A stretch of 64,000 bases of DNA from Methylobacter sp. (GTDB lineage: Bacteria > Pseudomonadota > Gammaproteobacteria > Methylococcales > Methylomonadaceae), in NCBI GenBank assembly GCA_004299305.1, contig SCPZ01000036.1, positions 1-64,000 on the forward strand, read 5' to 3'. The position numbers and the translations under genes were made by a program. The notes under the pieces were generated by a model that saw only the letters and a list, made by a program, of their open reading frames with translations, was not told the origin of the DNA and did no database searches. Shown here piece after piece: positions 26,593-35,736 of this stretch (positions are counted from its first letter, which is position 1; each line of letters begins with the position of its first letter).

Positions 26593-28218
26593 TCAAGTGT
26601 TAATAATCACTTTCAGTTTTTTTCCTGGAGTAAGGGCGTTGCTTATTTCCGGTGGATTCCATTTGCGTAAATCTGAGATTGAAACGTTAAATTTACGTGA
26701 AATTTGCGCTAACGAATCACCTTGTTTAACCGTGTAACTAATCGAACGAATTCCCACTGATGGAACAAGGGTCTTTGCTGCTACAGTTTGTTGGCGATCG
26801 GCTTTAATAACCAGCTTCTGGCCAAAAACCAATGCGGTTTTTGGCGTGATTTTATTCCAACCGGCAATATCCTTATCGCTAACTGAAAACTTTTGCGCTA
26901 CATTCGTGAGTGTATCGCCTTTTTTTACGATATAGAGCTGAGGCGCTCCCGGCTTGGCTTTGGCTGTTTTATCAGTGAGCTGGGGGGCGGGCATTTTTGA
27001 TGATGTCGGCATTTTCAACATCATGCCGGAGTGGATGGAATTGCTCGTCAAGTGGTTGACCTGGCGGATTGATTGAGGCGTTGTATTATTTTTGTCGGCA
27101 ATAGAGACGAGACTTTCCCCTGCTTTAACTTTGTGTTGGCTTGGTATAGTCTGGATTTCATCATGACGAACTTGTGCCGCCGTTTCGGCATGGTAACGCT
27201 TTAGATCAACCCGTTCTTGGTAGGGTAGTTGGGCCAGGTTTTGTTTGAATGATTGCGCTTTAGAAACGGGAATTAACAAGTGATGTGGCCCTTGCGGCGC
27301 TGTACTTGAATAGTTAAAGCCGGGATTTAATTTTAGAAATTCGTTAAGCGGTGTGTTGGCCAGCTCTGCGGCTTTATTTAAATCCAATTGGGATTTAACA
27401 TCGACAAGTTCGCAATAGGGTTTATTTGGAATGTGCTGTAAATTAATATTGTATTTGTCGGCATTGGCAAATATCTTGGCGATAGCCAGCAAGCGCGGCA
27501 CATAGTCTGCCGTTTCCTTGGGCAGGTCTAATGACCAATAATCGGTGTCCAGGTTAAGGTTTTCATTTTTTTCGATGGCTTTTCTTACATTACCTTTACC
27601 ATAGTTATAAGATGCCAGTGCAAGATGCCAGTCGCCATCGAAAGTCTCGCCCAAGTGCTTGAGAAAAGAGGTTGCCGCCTTGGTTGAAGCATAAACATCG
27701 CGTCGACCGTCGTACCAGGCGTTTTGTTGCAGGCCATACAGGCGACCGGTAGCCGGTATAAATTGCCAGAGTCCTGATGCGTCGCTTTTTGAATACGCTT
27801 CCGGCAGAAAGGCGCTCTCAACGATAGGCAACAAGGCCAGTTCGCCGGGGATATTTTTGGCTTCGACCTCGTCAAGTATAAGATGCAGATAAGGTTCCGC
27901 CCGTTGCTGAACCCTGGCAAGATAAGCGGGATGTCGTAAATACCAGTTTAACTCGCGATTAATTCGTTCATTTTCAATTTCGGGTAGCGAATATAATGCT
28001 ATTAACCGTTCCCAAACCGTATTCTTGTACTTGGTTGGTACGGTATATTTTTGTTTGCCGAACGGATGCAGAGCATGTCTGACATAGCCGTTATCGGTTT
28101 CGGAGCTGGCAGGCGGCCTATCGTTAAAAGAGTCTTTCGAGGTTGTAGAGCAGCCTGTTACGATTAAAAAGATCAATATTAATAAAAATTTAACTGATCT
28201 GTTAAAGTTCACGTGCAT
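26593..28218 (-). CDS. mltD: membrane-bound lytic murein transglycosylase D with LysM repeats
   Basis: 541-residue lipoprotein (lipobox LIVTGC near residue 23) that cuts peptidoglycan glycan strands. The SLT domain carries the catalytic glutamate in PIVESAFLPEAYSKSDASG and the LWQFIPATGRLYGL motif. Three LysM modules follow, starting HKVKAGESL, YIVKKGDTL and YTVKQGDSL. Family members usually have one to several LysM units. It is transcribed away from the methyltransferase gene at 28319, with a short shared promoter region. Confidence 0.92.
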   Translation of the reverse strand: MHVNFNRSVKFLLILIFLIVTGCSTTSKDSFNDRPPASSETDNGYVRHALHPFGKQKYTVPTKYKNTVWERLIALYSLPEIENERINRELNWYLRHPAYLARVQQRAEPYLHLILDEVEAKNIPGELALLPIVESAFLPEAYSKSDASGLWQFIPATGRLYGLQQNAWYDGRRDVYASTKAATSFLKHLGETFDGDWHLALASYNYGKGNVRKAIEKNENLNLDTDYWSLDLPKETADYVPRLLAIAKIFANADKYNINLQHIPNKPYCELVDVKSQLDLNKAAELANTPLNEFLKLNPGFNYSSTAPQGPHHLLIPVSKAQSFKQNLAQLPYQERVDLKRYHAETAAQVRHDEIQTIPSQHKVKAGESLVSIADKNNTTPQSIRQVNHLTSNSIHSGMMLKMPTSSKMPAPQLTDKTAKAKPGAPQLYIVKKGDTLTNVAQKFSVSDKDIAGWNKITPKTALVFGQKLVIKADRQQTVAAKTLVPSVGIRSISYTVKQGDSLAQISRKFNVSISDLRKWNPPEISNALTPGKKLKVIINT

Positions 28219-28318
28219 TATCTAAGCCTTTTTAAGAGTGAAGTTTATTATTAGAATGTTATCATTATAGCTTGTTTTTATTGAAAATCATCAAAGTCAG
28301 ATAGTGTAGAATTCGGAC

Positions 28319-29038
28319 ATGAAGCGTAATTTCTTATTTGCTTGGTATCAAACGCCCAGAGGCAAGCTGTTGCAACAGCTTGAAGCCGACTATTTGCAAC
28401 GGTCCATTACCGTCAGTTGTCAGCAAACTATCTTGCAAATTGGCGGATTGGGCTGGGAAAATGAATTCATCGACTGCACTTTATACAAGAATTTTACGGT
28501 ACTCGATGCCAAAAGCCTGGGTTGCAATAAGGCGAGAAAAATCCAGGCTAAAGCCTACAGCCTACCCTTGCAAAGTAACTGTGTCGATATGATTATAGTG
28601 CCGCATTTATTGGAGTTTGATGCCTGTCGATTCCAGACTATGCGCGAAGTTGAGCGCGTTTTGAAGCCGGAGGGAATACTCATCGTGCTGAATTTTAATC
28701 CTTGGAGCTTATGGGTTAGATACCAGTATTTGTGGGATAAAAAAATGGCAGATTCATGGGGAGGGCACTTTATTTCCCGCTCAAGAATTTTGGACTGGCT
28801 AAAATTATTGAATTTTGAAGTGACCGTATCGTCGGAGTTTAATTTGGATACGGTAAAGTCGACGCATGGAAAGTTTATAACCCGAGGTCACTCGCTGACA
28901 TCGACCGCCTATGCGATTAAGGCTATCAAACGCCGTTACAACCTGATTCCGTTAACGCCGGTAGAAACACTAACTTCCCGCTTAATCCTGGCAAACCCGC
29001 TTAATTCACCGACAACACAGATAAACAGACATGACTGA
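28319..29038 (+). CDS. class I SAM-dependent methyltransferase (YafS-like)
   Basis: 239 residues. A methyltransferase type 11 pattern is visible: an ILQIGGLGW motif in place of the usual glycine-rich loop, then [13 protein letters not shown] and [20 protein letters not shown]. It overlaps rnhA by 8 bases; the mltD-yafS-rnhA neighbourhood is common in gammaproteobacteria. The substrate is unknown. Confidence 0.8.
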   Translation: MKRNFLFAWYQTPRGKLLQQLEADYLQRSITVSCQQTILQIGGLGWENEFIDCTLYKNFTVLDAKSLGCNKARKIQAKAYSLPLQSNCVDMIIVPHLLEFDACRFQTMREVERVLKPEGILIVLNFNPWSLWVRYQYLWDKKMADSWGGHFISRSRILDWLKLLNFEVTVSSEFNLDTVKSTHGKFITRGHSLTSTAYAIKAIKRRYNLIPLTPVETLTSRLILANPLNSPTTQINRHD

Positions 29039-29468
29039 TTCTGTCATTATTTATACCGATGGCGCCTGCAAAGGCAATCCTGGGCCTGGCGGCTGGGGCG
29101 TTATATTCAGCTATAAGGGAAATGTTAAGGAGCTCTACGGCGGCGATCCTGATACAACCAATAACCGCATGGAGTTGATGGCGGCGATTCAGGCGCTGGA
29201 AACCTTGACTAAGCCCTGTTCGGTGCGGCTCAATACCGATTCAAAATACGTACTTCAAGGCATTACCGAATGGATGGTCAACTGGAAAAAACGCGGCTGG
29301 AAAACTGCTTCCCGAACGCCGGTTAAAAATGAAGACCTGTGGCGCAGGCTGGATGAAGCTATTCAACGGCACAATATTGAGTGGACATGGGTAAAAGGCC
29401 ATTCTGGCGATAAAGATAACGACAGGGCGGATGAGTTGGCTAATTTGGGGATCGATTCATTAAGCTAA
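29031..29468 (+). CDS. rnhA: ribonuclease HI
   Basis: 145 residues. It degrades RNA in RNA-DNA hybrids. Catalytic residues are seen in [16 protein letters not shown] (Asp), [12 protein letters not shown] (Glu), LNTDSKYV (Asp) and DNDRADELA (Asp), with the flexible-loop histidine in VKGHSGD. Length and motif spacing are those of the E. coli enzyme. Confidence 0.96.
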   Translation: MTDSVIIYTDGACKGNPGPGGWGVIFSYKGNVKELYGGDPDTTNNRMELMAAIQALETLTKPCSVRLNTDSKYVLQGITEWMVNWKKRGWKTASRTPVKNEDLWRRLDEAIQRHNIEWTWVKGHSGDKDNDRADELANLGIDSLS

Positions 29469-29522
29469 TCATGCATACGATTTAAACTATTGCTTACAAC
29501 GCTTTCAAGAATAACAGGCACA

Positions 29523-29556
29523 AAAAAGGGTGCGCCGAAACCGACGCACCCTTTTT
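29523..29556. terminator. bidirectional terminator between rnhA and the membrane protein gene
   Basis: AAAAAGGGTGCG and CGCACCCTTTTT pair over a ten-base loop, with an A-run on one side and a T-run on the other, between convergent genes. Confidence 0.9.
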
Positions 29557-29574
29557 AAGATGAGCAAGTGAATG

Positions 29575-29901
29575 TTAAACTTTTACTGCGTCGGCAATTT
29601 CGTTAAACGCTTCAACTCTTGTTTTACCGGTCTTAATCAAGTCAACACCCGTATCAACCACCATTTTGCAAAGTCCTGGCGTTTTATAAACAACCAAACT
29701 TAAATAACCAATAGCCGGGATGGCGATAAAGGCCGCAATAAAACCGTTAAAACCAACAACTCCCATCAGTTTTATGAGGAGTACAACAGCATCCAAAGGT
29801 AGTAAAACCATGGCGCCAAAATAGGCGATCACCATGAATATGGACACCACAAAAACCACAAACTGAAGTAGCCTGACCAACGCAACGTTAACTTTTTTCA
29901 T
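29575..29901 (-). CDS. small inner-membrane protein, function unknown
   Basis: 108 residues with three likely membrane segments (about 9-33, 35-50 and 52-73), then a hydrophilic tail KTPGLCKMVVDTGVDLIKTGKTRVEAFNEIADAV. No family recognised. It stands alone, convergent with rnhA over a good terminator, and has its own promoter region upstream. Confidence 0.65.
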   Translation of the reverse strand: MKKVNVALVRLLQFVVFVVSIFMVIAYFGAMVLLPLDAVVLLIKLMGVVGFNGFIAAFIAIPAIGYLSLVVYKTPGLCKMVVDTGVDLIKTGKTRVEAFNEIADAVKV

Positions 29902-30018
29902 ATTACTTTCACAATCTGATTGAACTTAAGGATTCTTTGTAATCAGGAAATGATTCCTGATCTTGATGTGTCGTCAAAAACACCGTTTTTTGAAGCGGCA
30001 AATTATACATTAACAGCG

Positions 30019-30708
30019 TCAAAATAATTCATTTTTTTCGGCTTGGTCCTTGCGAAGAAATAATCGGTATAAAACAGAGCCGGCAATAAATCCGCCTAAA
30101 TGAGCCCACCAGGCCACGTCAACAGTAGTGTTTCCAAATAGCATTGCAGTTGTTGCGCTGTATAACTGAATCAAGACCCATAGACCTAAAAAAGCAATCG
30201 CCGGAACATGGATTACTATCGGTAGAAAGAGTATAGGTATCCACACTACAACGCGCTCAAGCGGATATAGGAAAAAATAAGCCGCCAACACGCCGGCGAT
30301 GGCGCCCGATGCGCCGACAACGGGAATGGTTAGAGTCGGGTCGAAAAACCATTGCAAAAAAGTAGCTAAAAGACCGCATGTTAAATAAAAAACCAGGAAA
30401 GGTAAGCGCCCCATCCTATCTTCTACATTATCGCCAAAAATCCATAAAAACCACATATTCATGATAAGGTGAGGCCAGTTTCCGTGCAGAAACAGGCTGG
30501 TCAAAAAAGACAAGTAGCCATCGAAAGGCAGTCCATAATATGGATTTGTATAGCGAATAGGCACCATGCCGTAAAGGTTGATAAGTCGATAGCTTAACTG
30601 TTCCGGCATCAATTTCATGGTCACAAAAACAATAATGCAAATCGCCATTACCCCCCATGTAACTAAAGGCCTTGAATGACAGGGCGCTGTATCTCTAATT
30701 GGTATCAT
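30019..30708 (-). CDS. rhomboid family intramembrane serine protease
   Basis: 229 residues, about six membrane segments. The catalytic serine is in VGASGAIAGVLAAY and the catalytic histidine in AWWAHLGGFIAG; the N-terminal loop carries FLHGNWPHLIMNMWFLWIFGDNVE, the conserved HxxxN region. It cleaves other membrane proteins within the membrane; the substrate is not predictable. Confidence 0.92.
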   Translation of the reverse strand: MIPIRDTAPCHSRPLVTWGVMAICIIVFVTMKLMPEQLSYRLINLYGMVPIRYTNPYYGLPFDGYLSFLTSLFLHGNWPHLIMNMWFLWIFGDNVEDRMGRLPFLVFYLTCGLLATFLQWFFDPTLTIPVVGASGAIAGVLAAYFFLYPLERVVVWIPILFLPIVIHVPAIAFLGLWVLIQLYSATTAMLFGNTTVDVAWWAHLGGFIAGSVLYRLFLRKDQAEKNELF

Positions 30709-30875
30709 GATTTTTCCTGATCTATGTAGATGGGGCTTTTAACCTAGCTTAAAAGCTAAAAAACCGATTTGCAATGAATAGTTATTTAATCATAATCCTG
30801 GACACAAAAAGTCTATAATACACGCACAGATTGTTCCCCATCATCCTTGCGCTTTAGCAACCAAATTAAAGATTC

Positions 30876-32207
30876 ATGCATCCTAATCCAATAGATAAAA
30901 CCCCGTCCTTTTCCAATCTATCGCTAGCTGAACAATTGTTGTCAGCTGTAAAAAAAATGGGCTTTGAACAGCCCACGCCCGTGCAATTACAGGCGATACC
31001 CTTGGCTCTCGAATACAAGGACCTGTTGGTCAGCGCCGAAACCGGCAGCGGCAAAACCGCCGCCTTCTTGTTGCCGACATTGCACCATTTGCTAACATTA
31101 CCCTCCAAAAAATCCGGTACACGGGCTTTGGTGTTAACGCCGACTCGCGAGTTAGCTCAGCAGATATTTAAGCACTGTCAACAATTGACTGAGTTTACTG
31201 AGTTGAAAACAGGCCTGATTACCGGTGGTGATGACTTCAGGCTACAGCAGAATATGCTGCGCAGAAATACGGAAATTGTTATTGCGACTCCAGGCAGGGT
31301 ATTGGAGTTGATGGAGCAAGAGATACCGAACTTTAGCAATCTGGAAATGCTGATACTGGATGAAGCCGACCGTATGTTGGATATGGGCTTTAGTGAGGAT
31401 GTGCTGACCATCGCCAATAGCTGCAATAAACAGCGGCAAACCCTGTTGTTTTCAGCCACCTTGACGCATTTTGGCGTTATCAAAATGGCTGATAAGCTGT
31501 TGGCGGATCATGATGTTGTTGCTTTAAACACGCTGCATGACGGGCACCGTAACATAGAGCAGCAAATTGTGCTGGCCGATGATAATGATCATAAGCTAAA
31601 GCTGCTGACTTGGCTGTTGCAAAATGAAACTTATGACAAGGCGCTGGTTTTCACTAATAGCCGGATTCAGGCGGACGCTCTTCGTGGGCCGCTTCGTGGG
31701 CAAAAGCTTCGTGTTGGTGTGCTGCATGGGGAAATGGATCAAAAAGATCGTAACCGGATGATGGATTTATTTCGTGAAGGCGAAGTCAAGATTATGCTTG
31801 CTACCGATCTTGCCGCTCGCGGCTTGGATATCAAAGGCATTAATCTGGTTATTAATTTTGATGTGCCGAGAAATGGCATAAATTACATACATCGCATAGG
31901 GCGGACAGGCCGGGTCGATGAGTTGGGTTTGACGATTGCGCTGGTAAAGCATACCGAATGGAATTTAATGTCAGGTATTGAGCGCTTTTTGAAACAGAAA
32001 TTTAAACAGCGCAGTATTAAAGAGTTGGCGGGTAAATATAAGGGACCTAAAAAACTTAAAGCGTCAGGGAAGGCAATGGGAGGTAAAAAGAAAGTAGAGA
32101 CTAAAAAAGCTGTTGCCGAAAAAGTCAAAGTACGCCATAGGGACAAAAAGAACATCGGCAAAAGGCGTGTGCCGACTAGCAAGCCGGATATAATAGAAAC
32201 AAGCTAG
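30876..32207 (+). CDS. srmB: DEAD-box RNA helicase, SrmB type
   Basis: 443 residues. ATP-dependent RNA helicase. Motifs in order: Q motif with GFEQPTPVQLQAIP, AETGSGKT, PTRELAQQ, TPGRVLEL, DEAD in LILDEADRMLDMGF, SAT, then LVFTNSRIQ, ATDLAARGLDI and HRIGRTGR. A basic tail rich in lysine follows. The length and FNSFxxLxL-like start suggest the SrmB branch, active in large-subunit ribosome assembly; RhlE is the alternative. A strong terminator follows directly. Confidence 0.88.
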   Translation: MHPNPIDKTPSFSNLSLAEQLLSAVKKMGFEQPTPVQLQAIPLALEYKDLLVSAETGSGKTAAFLLPTLHHLLTLPSKKSGTRALVLTPTRELAQQIFKHCQQLTEFTELKTGLITGGDDFRLQQNMLRRNTEIVIATPGRVLELMEQEIPNFSNLEMLILDEADRMLDMGFSEDVLTIANSCNKQRQTLLFSATLTHFGVIKMADKLLADHDVVALNTLHDGHRNIEQQIVLADDNDHKLKLLTWLLQNETYDKALVFTNSRIQADALRGPLRGQKLRVGVLHGEMDQKDRNRMMDLFREGEVKIMLATDLAARGLDIKGINLVINFDVPRNGINYIHRIGRTGRVDELGLTIALVKHTEWNLMSGIERFLKQKFKQRSIKELAGKYKGPKKLKASGKAMGGKKKVETKKAVAEKVKVRHRDKKNIGKRRVPTSKPDIIETS

Positions 32208-32210
32208 CCA

Positions 32211-32251
32211 AAAAAAAGGCCCCATTAGCAACGCTAACGGGGCCTTTTTTT
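32211..32251. terminator. bidirectional terminator between srmB and the CheY-like gene
   Basis: AGGCCCC...GGGGCCT with inner TTAGC/GCTAA pairing, flanked by an A-run and a T-run; serves convergent genes. Confidence 0.92.
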
Positions 32252-32263
32252 GGATTCGATGTA

Positions 32264-32653
32264 TTAAGAAAGCTTGCCTACAACCTGTTTGACCAAGTTA
32301 TCAGGCTTAAAGGGTTTTACAATATAAGATGTTATTCCCGCCATAATGGCTTCCTTTACCTTGTCTCCTTCAGATGAAGATGTCAGCATTATCCAAGGCG
32401 GCGTGTCTAATTTTGCGTCTTCCTTTACAGCTTTATATAAGTCAAGTCCGCTCATACCTGGCATGTTCCAGTCGCATACTACGATATTAATTCTTACCTT
32501 TCTCATCATTAGCAATGCTTCCTCTCCACCCGGTGCATCAAAAACGTGGGTGAATCCAGCCTCTCGCAGAATAGCTTTGGTTAGTGTCCGCATTGAGGCT
32601 GCATCATCTACAATCAGAATTTTTTTCTGTAGCAATTCTTGTGATATTTCCAT
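32264..32653 (-). CDS. single-domain response regulator (CheY-like)
   Basis: 129 residues, receiver domain only. Acidic pair in LIVDDAA, phospho-acceptor Asp in VVCDWNMPGMSGLDLY, switch Thr/Ser in IMLTSSSEG and the conserved Lys in YIVKPFKP. No output domain, so it acts by protein contact, as CheY does at the flagellar motor. No kinase is adjacent; the flagellar stator genes in this window are 29 kb away. Confidence 0.9.
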   Translation of the reverse strand: MEISQELLQKKILIVDDAASMRTLTKAILREAGFTHVFDAPGGEEALLMMRKVRINIVVCDWNMPGMSGLDLYKAVKEDAKLDTPPWIMLTSSSEGDKVKEAIMAGITSYIVKPFKPDNLVKQVVGKLS

Positions 32654-32763
32654 TCTTGTTCCAAATTATACTTATTACGAACACTACGACACTCAACTGA
32701 TGCATTTTACAAGAACTTGAGGTGCTCGACAAATAGATTATAAAAATAATGCAAAGTAGTTCA

Positions 32764-32979
32764 CTATTTACGAAAAAACAAGTTGATAAGCGCAGTAATT
32801 ATGATACTGACAACAATCATAGAGGTAAGCGGAATAAACACAAAGCGTCGTTCGTCTTCAATGCGTATATCACCTGGCAACTTGCCGAACCAGCTAATCA
32901 ACCATGGCGCATAGCTAACAATGAGTCCGATGACTACCAAAACAACACCAAGCGTTGCCAGTAACTTCCCGAATGCCAT
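32764..32979 (-). CDS. DUF2905 family small membrane protein
   Basis: 71 residues from the ATG at 32979. Two membrane segments (LLATLGVVLVVIGLIVSY and FVFIPLTSMIVVSIIITAL) flank the conserved GKLPGDIRIE loop that marks DUF2905. Function unknown. The upstream 11 codons of the track ORF are not typical for the family. Confidence 0.85.
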   Translation of the reverse strand: MAFGKLLATLGVVLVVIGLIVSYAPWLISWFGKLPGDIRIEDERRFVFIPLTSMIVVSIIITALINLFFRK

Positions 32980-33127
32980 GTGTTGTAACCCCCATTTAAC
33001 GTAAATGCACAAACATACCGTGCAGCTAACAAGAAAAATCTCATTAAGGTAAAATGATAAACATTATTTTATCTTGCCACCAGAAAAGCAATGGGTTCTG
33101 TAACAGGAGCCTCGCGGAATACATTAC

Positions 33128-34726
33128 ATGTTGAGAATCACCGAACTTAAACTCCCGCTTGATCACCCAGAAAATAAGCTCAGAGCAGCGATACTCGATC
33201 GGCTGGGTATCGGCACAGAAGAGCTCATCGCTTATACGATATTCCGGCAAGGTTTCGATGCGCGAAAACGCAATGCAATCCTGCTTGTTTACACGATTGA
33301 CGTGGAACTCTCAAATGAACAGACGATTCTTAATCGCTTGCAAGACGACCCGCACATTTCTTTAACGCCCGACTGCAGTTATCGCTTTGTAACCCAGGCG
33401 TCCAAGGAATTGGCGCAGCGCCCTGTCATAATCGGCACCGGGCCTTGCGGGCTGTTTGCCGGTTTGATTCTGGCGCAAATGGGCTTCAGGCCGATTATTC
33501 TGGAACGGGGCAAAGCCGTGCGGGAACGCACCAAAGACACGTTCGGCCTGTGGCGTAAAGGCCAGTTTAACCCTGAGTCCAATGTGCAGTTTGGCGAAGG
33601 CGGTGCTGGTACGTTTTCTGACGGTAAGCTCCACACCCAGATAAAGGACCCGAATCACTACGGTCGCAAGGTACTCACCGAATTTGTCAAAGCCGGTGCG
33701 CCAAATGAAATCCTTCATATCAGCAAGCCCCACATCGGCACCTTCAGGTTGGTGACTGTAGTAGAACAAATACGTGCGACTATCGAGTCATTAGGTGGAG
33801 AAATCCGCTTCCAAAGCCGGGTTGACGACATCGACATAAATAACGGGCAGGTGCGCGGCGTAGTGCTGGCTAGCGGTGAAAGAATTAACACTAATCATGT
33901 GCTGCTGGCAGTCGGGCATAGCGCGCGCGACACCTTCAAAATGCTTTATGAACGAGGCGTTTATATTGAAGCCAAGCCTTTCTCGATCGGTTTTCGCATA
34001 GAACATCCGCAGTCGTTGATCGACACATGCAGGTGGGGCAGCAATGCGGGGCATCCGTTACTGGGCGCTGCCGATTACAAGCTGGTGCATCATTGCAGCA
34101 ACGGACGTTCCGTATACAGCTTTTGCATGTGTCCCGGCGGCACCGTCGTGGCCGCCACTTCCGAGGCAGGGCACGTAGTTACCAACGGCATGAGTCAATA
34201 CTCGCGCAACGAGCGTAATGCCAACAGCGGCATCGTCGTCGGCATTACGCCAGACGATTATCCCGGTCATCCGTTAGCCGGCATCGATTTTCAACGTCGC
34301 CTAGAAGCGGGCGCATTCAAATTGGGAGGGGAAAGCTATGAAGCGCCTGGGCAACTGGTTGGCGACTTTCTCGCCCAACGCCCTTCTTCGGCATTGGGCG
34401 CCGTTCATCCCTCCTATACGCCGGGCGTGCATTTATGCGACCTCAGCTCCGCTTTGCCGGATTACGCGATAGCCGCGATACGCGAAGCAATCCCGGCTTT
34501 CGATAAAAAAATAAAAGGCTTTGCGATGAAAGATGCGGTATTGACAGGTGTTGAAACCCGCACCTCATCGCCAATCCGCATTAAACGTAATGAACATTAC
34601 CAAAGTCTGAATATCAAAGGGTTGTACCCGGCAGGAGAAGGTGCAGGCTATGCAGGCGGCATTCTCTCTGCGGCTGTGGATGGAATCAAGGTTGCCGAGG
34701 CATTGGCTTTGGATATGATCAAATAA
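33128..34726 (+). CDS. uncharacterised FAD-dependent dehydrogenase (COG2509 type)
   Basis: 532 residues. After an ~95-residue N-terminal domain (LRITELKLPLDHPENKLRAA) comes the FAD-binding motif IIGTGPCGLFAGLILAQMG, then ERGKAVRERTKD and GEGGAGTFSDGKLHTQIKD, text shared by a widespread but uncharacterised flavoprotein family. Near the end GLYPAGEGAGYAGGILSAAVDG is the second FAD contact. The substrate is unknown. It stands alone. Confidence 0.85.
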   Translation: MLRITELKLPLDHPENKLRAAILDRLGIGTEELIAYTIFRQGFDARKRNAILLVYTIDVELSNEQTILNRLQDDPHISLTPDCSYRFVTQASKELAQRPVIIGTGPCGLFAGLILAQMGFRPIILERGKAVRERTKDTFGLWRKGQFNPESNVQFGEGGAGTFSDGKLHTQIKDPNHYGRKVLTEFVKAGAPNEILHISKPHIGTFRLVTVVEQIRATIESLGGEIRFQSRVDDIDINNGQVRGVVLASGERINTNHVLLAVGHSARDTFKMLYERGVYIEAKPFSIGFRIEHPQSLIDTCRWGSNAGHPLLGAADYKLVHHCSNGRSVYSFCMCPGGTVVAATSEAGHVVTNGMSQYSRNERNANSGIVVGITPDDYPGHPLAGIDFQRRLEAGAFKLGGESYEAPGQLVGDFLAQRPSSALGAVHPSYTPGVHLCDLSSALPDYAIAAIREAIPAFDKKIKGFAMKDAVLTGVETRTSSPIRIKRNEHYQSLNIKGLYPAGEGAGYAGGILSAAVDGIKVAEALALDMIK

Positions 34727-35145
34727 ACGCTTGTCCGAAGCAATTTATTGAACGGACACATTTACAGATAACATCCCTTCAAGTTATTTAGCTTTCATTG
34801 CTAAATAATATTTCCACTTCCAAACGTAAAACTGAGCGGAAAGTCGGGTGGGGTTGTAAATCCCGTTCTGCCTGAGTTGTTTTTAAAAATGCTTTTGTGC
34901 GCGGAACGCTAGCTTAGTCCTTCAGCAGCTCCAGAAGGTTTTGATGTCGATCAAAGGAGCGTATCCCGTCAGGATATTCTTTGCGGCTAATTTTGCTTAC
35001 GTTTATCCGTTGCATCAGAGTCTATCGTGGTGATAGGTAGCATGTAGCCGTCTATTTCTGCTACTTGTTGCTGACAGTGGTGCATAGTATTGTTGGCGAT
35101 TGCGTGGATATTGATAATTTGCCGATTGTTGTAACAGCCGGGCCG
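34727..35145. other. intergenic region, no gene recognised
   Basis: About 420 bases with no ORF of convincing length on either strand, no RNA gene recognised, and no strong palindrome. A minus-strand open stretch of about 45 codons (ending ...ATDKRKQN) between about 34995 and 35140 is not like any family I know. Confidence 0.5.
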
Positions 35146-35736
35146 CTATAGTTGGCGATCATTCCGCGCAGAACGTTTCAATACATCCCAGGCTGAACGT
35201 AGGTTGGATTCAGGTTCGGGCAAAAGCAGCGTGATCACTATTTCTTCAATGGCTGCGAGTATGCAGATTACGGTCGCGGCTCGAAACGGCCATGCCGGAC
35301 CGCCCAGAAACAGTACATACAAGGTTAAACACATAGCGCCGGCGGCGACTTTCACCCCCCAGGTATGGTAGCTGGTAAAACAGCCAAACTTAAAAAAACC
35401 CACAACGGCAGGTAATAAGCAACTGGCTACGATCAAGCCGACATAAAACAGTTCTCTTTTTACCACGTCAGGCCACAGCCACCAGCAACACAGGGCAATG
35501 GTCAGGTAAGTGATGACGTCGGCCCAGCTGTCGAGGGTTGCGCCAAACTCGGTAACTTGTCCGGTTAATCGGGCGGCCATGCCGTCAAGCAAATCGGTCA
35601 CAAAGGCAATCGCCAGCAGTTCCATAAAGGCAATAGGGTGGTTATGCCAGGCGAACCATAATAATGCCGGGGCCGCGACAAAGCGAAACCCAGTCAACAG
35701 GTTGGGAAGGGTTAGTTTGGATTGCATATCGCTCAT
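35146..35736 (-). CDS. CDP-alcohol phosphatidyltransferase family protein
   Basis: 196 residues from the ATG at 35736, which shares ATGA with the stop of the upstream nuclease gene; the longer track ORF would overlap that gene deeply. The full family signature is present: DGMAARLTGQVTEFGATLDSWAD, i.e. DG-x2-AR-x8-G-x3-D-x3-D, the metal and CDP-lipid site. Several membrane helices surround it. The enzyme joins an alcohol acceptor to a CDP-lipid; PgsA-like or another acceptor cannot be settled. It is the third gene of a lipid operon. Confidence 0.87.
   Translation of the reverse strand: MSDMQSKLTLPNLLTGFRFVAAPALLWFAWHNHPIAFMELLAIAFVTDLLDGMAARLTGQVTEFGATLDSWADVITYLTIALCCWWLWPDVVKRELFYVGLIVASCLLPAVVGFFKFGCFTSYHTWGVKVAAGAMCLTLYVLFLGGPAWPFRAATVICILAAIEEIVITLLLPEPESNLRSAWDVLKRSARNDRQL

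Noticed and set aside
34727-35145. Possible lost gene or RNA gene in a 420-base gap
   Set aside because: No convincing open frame, cloverleaf or strong hairpin was seen on either strand.
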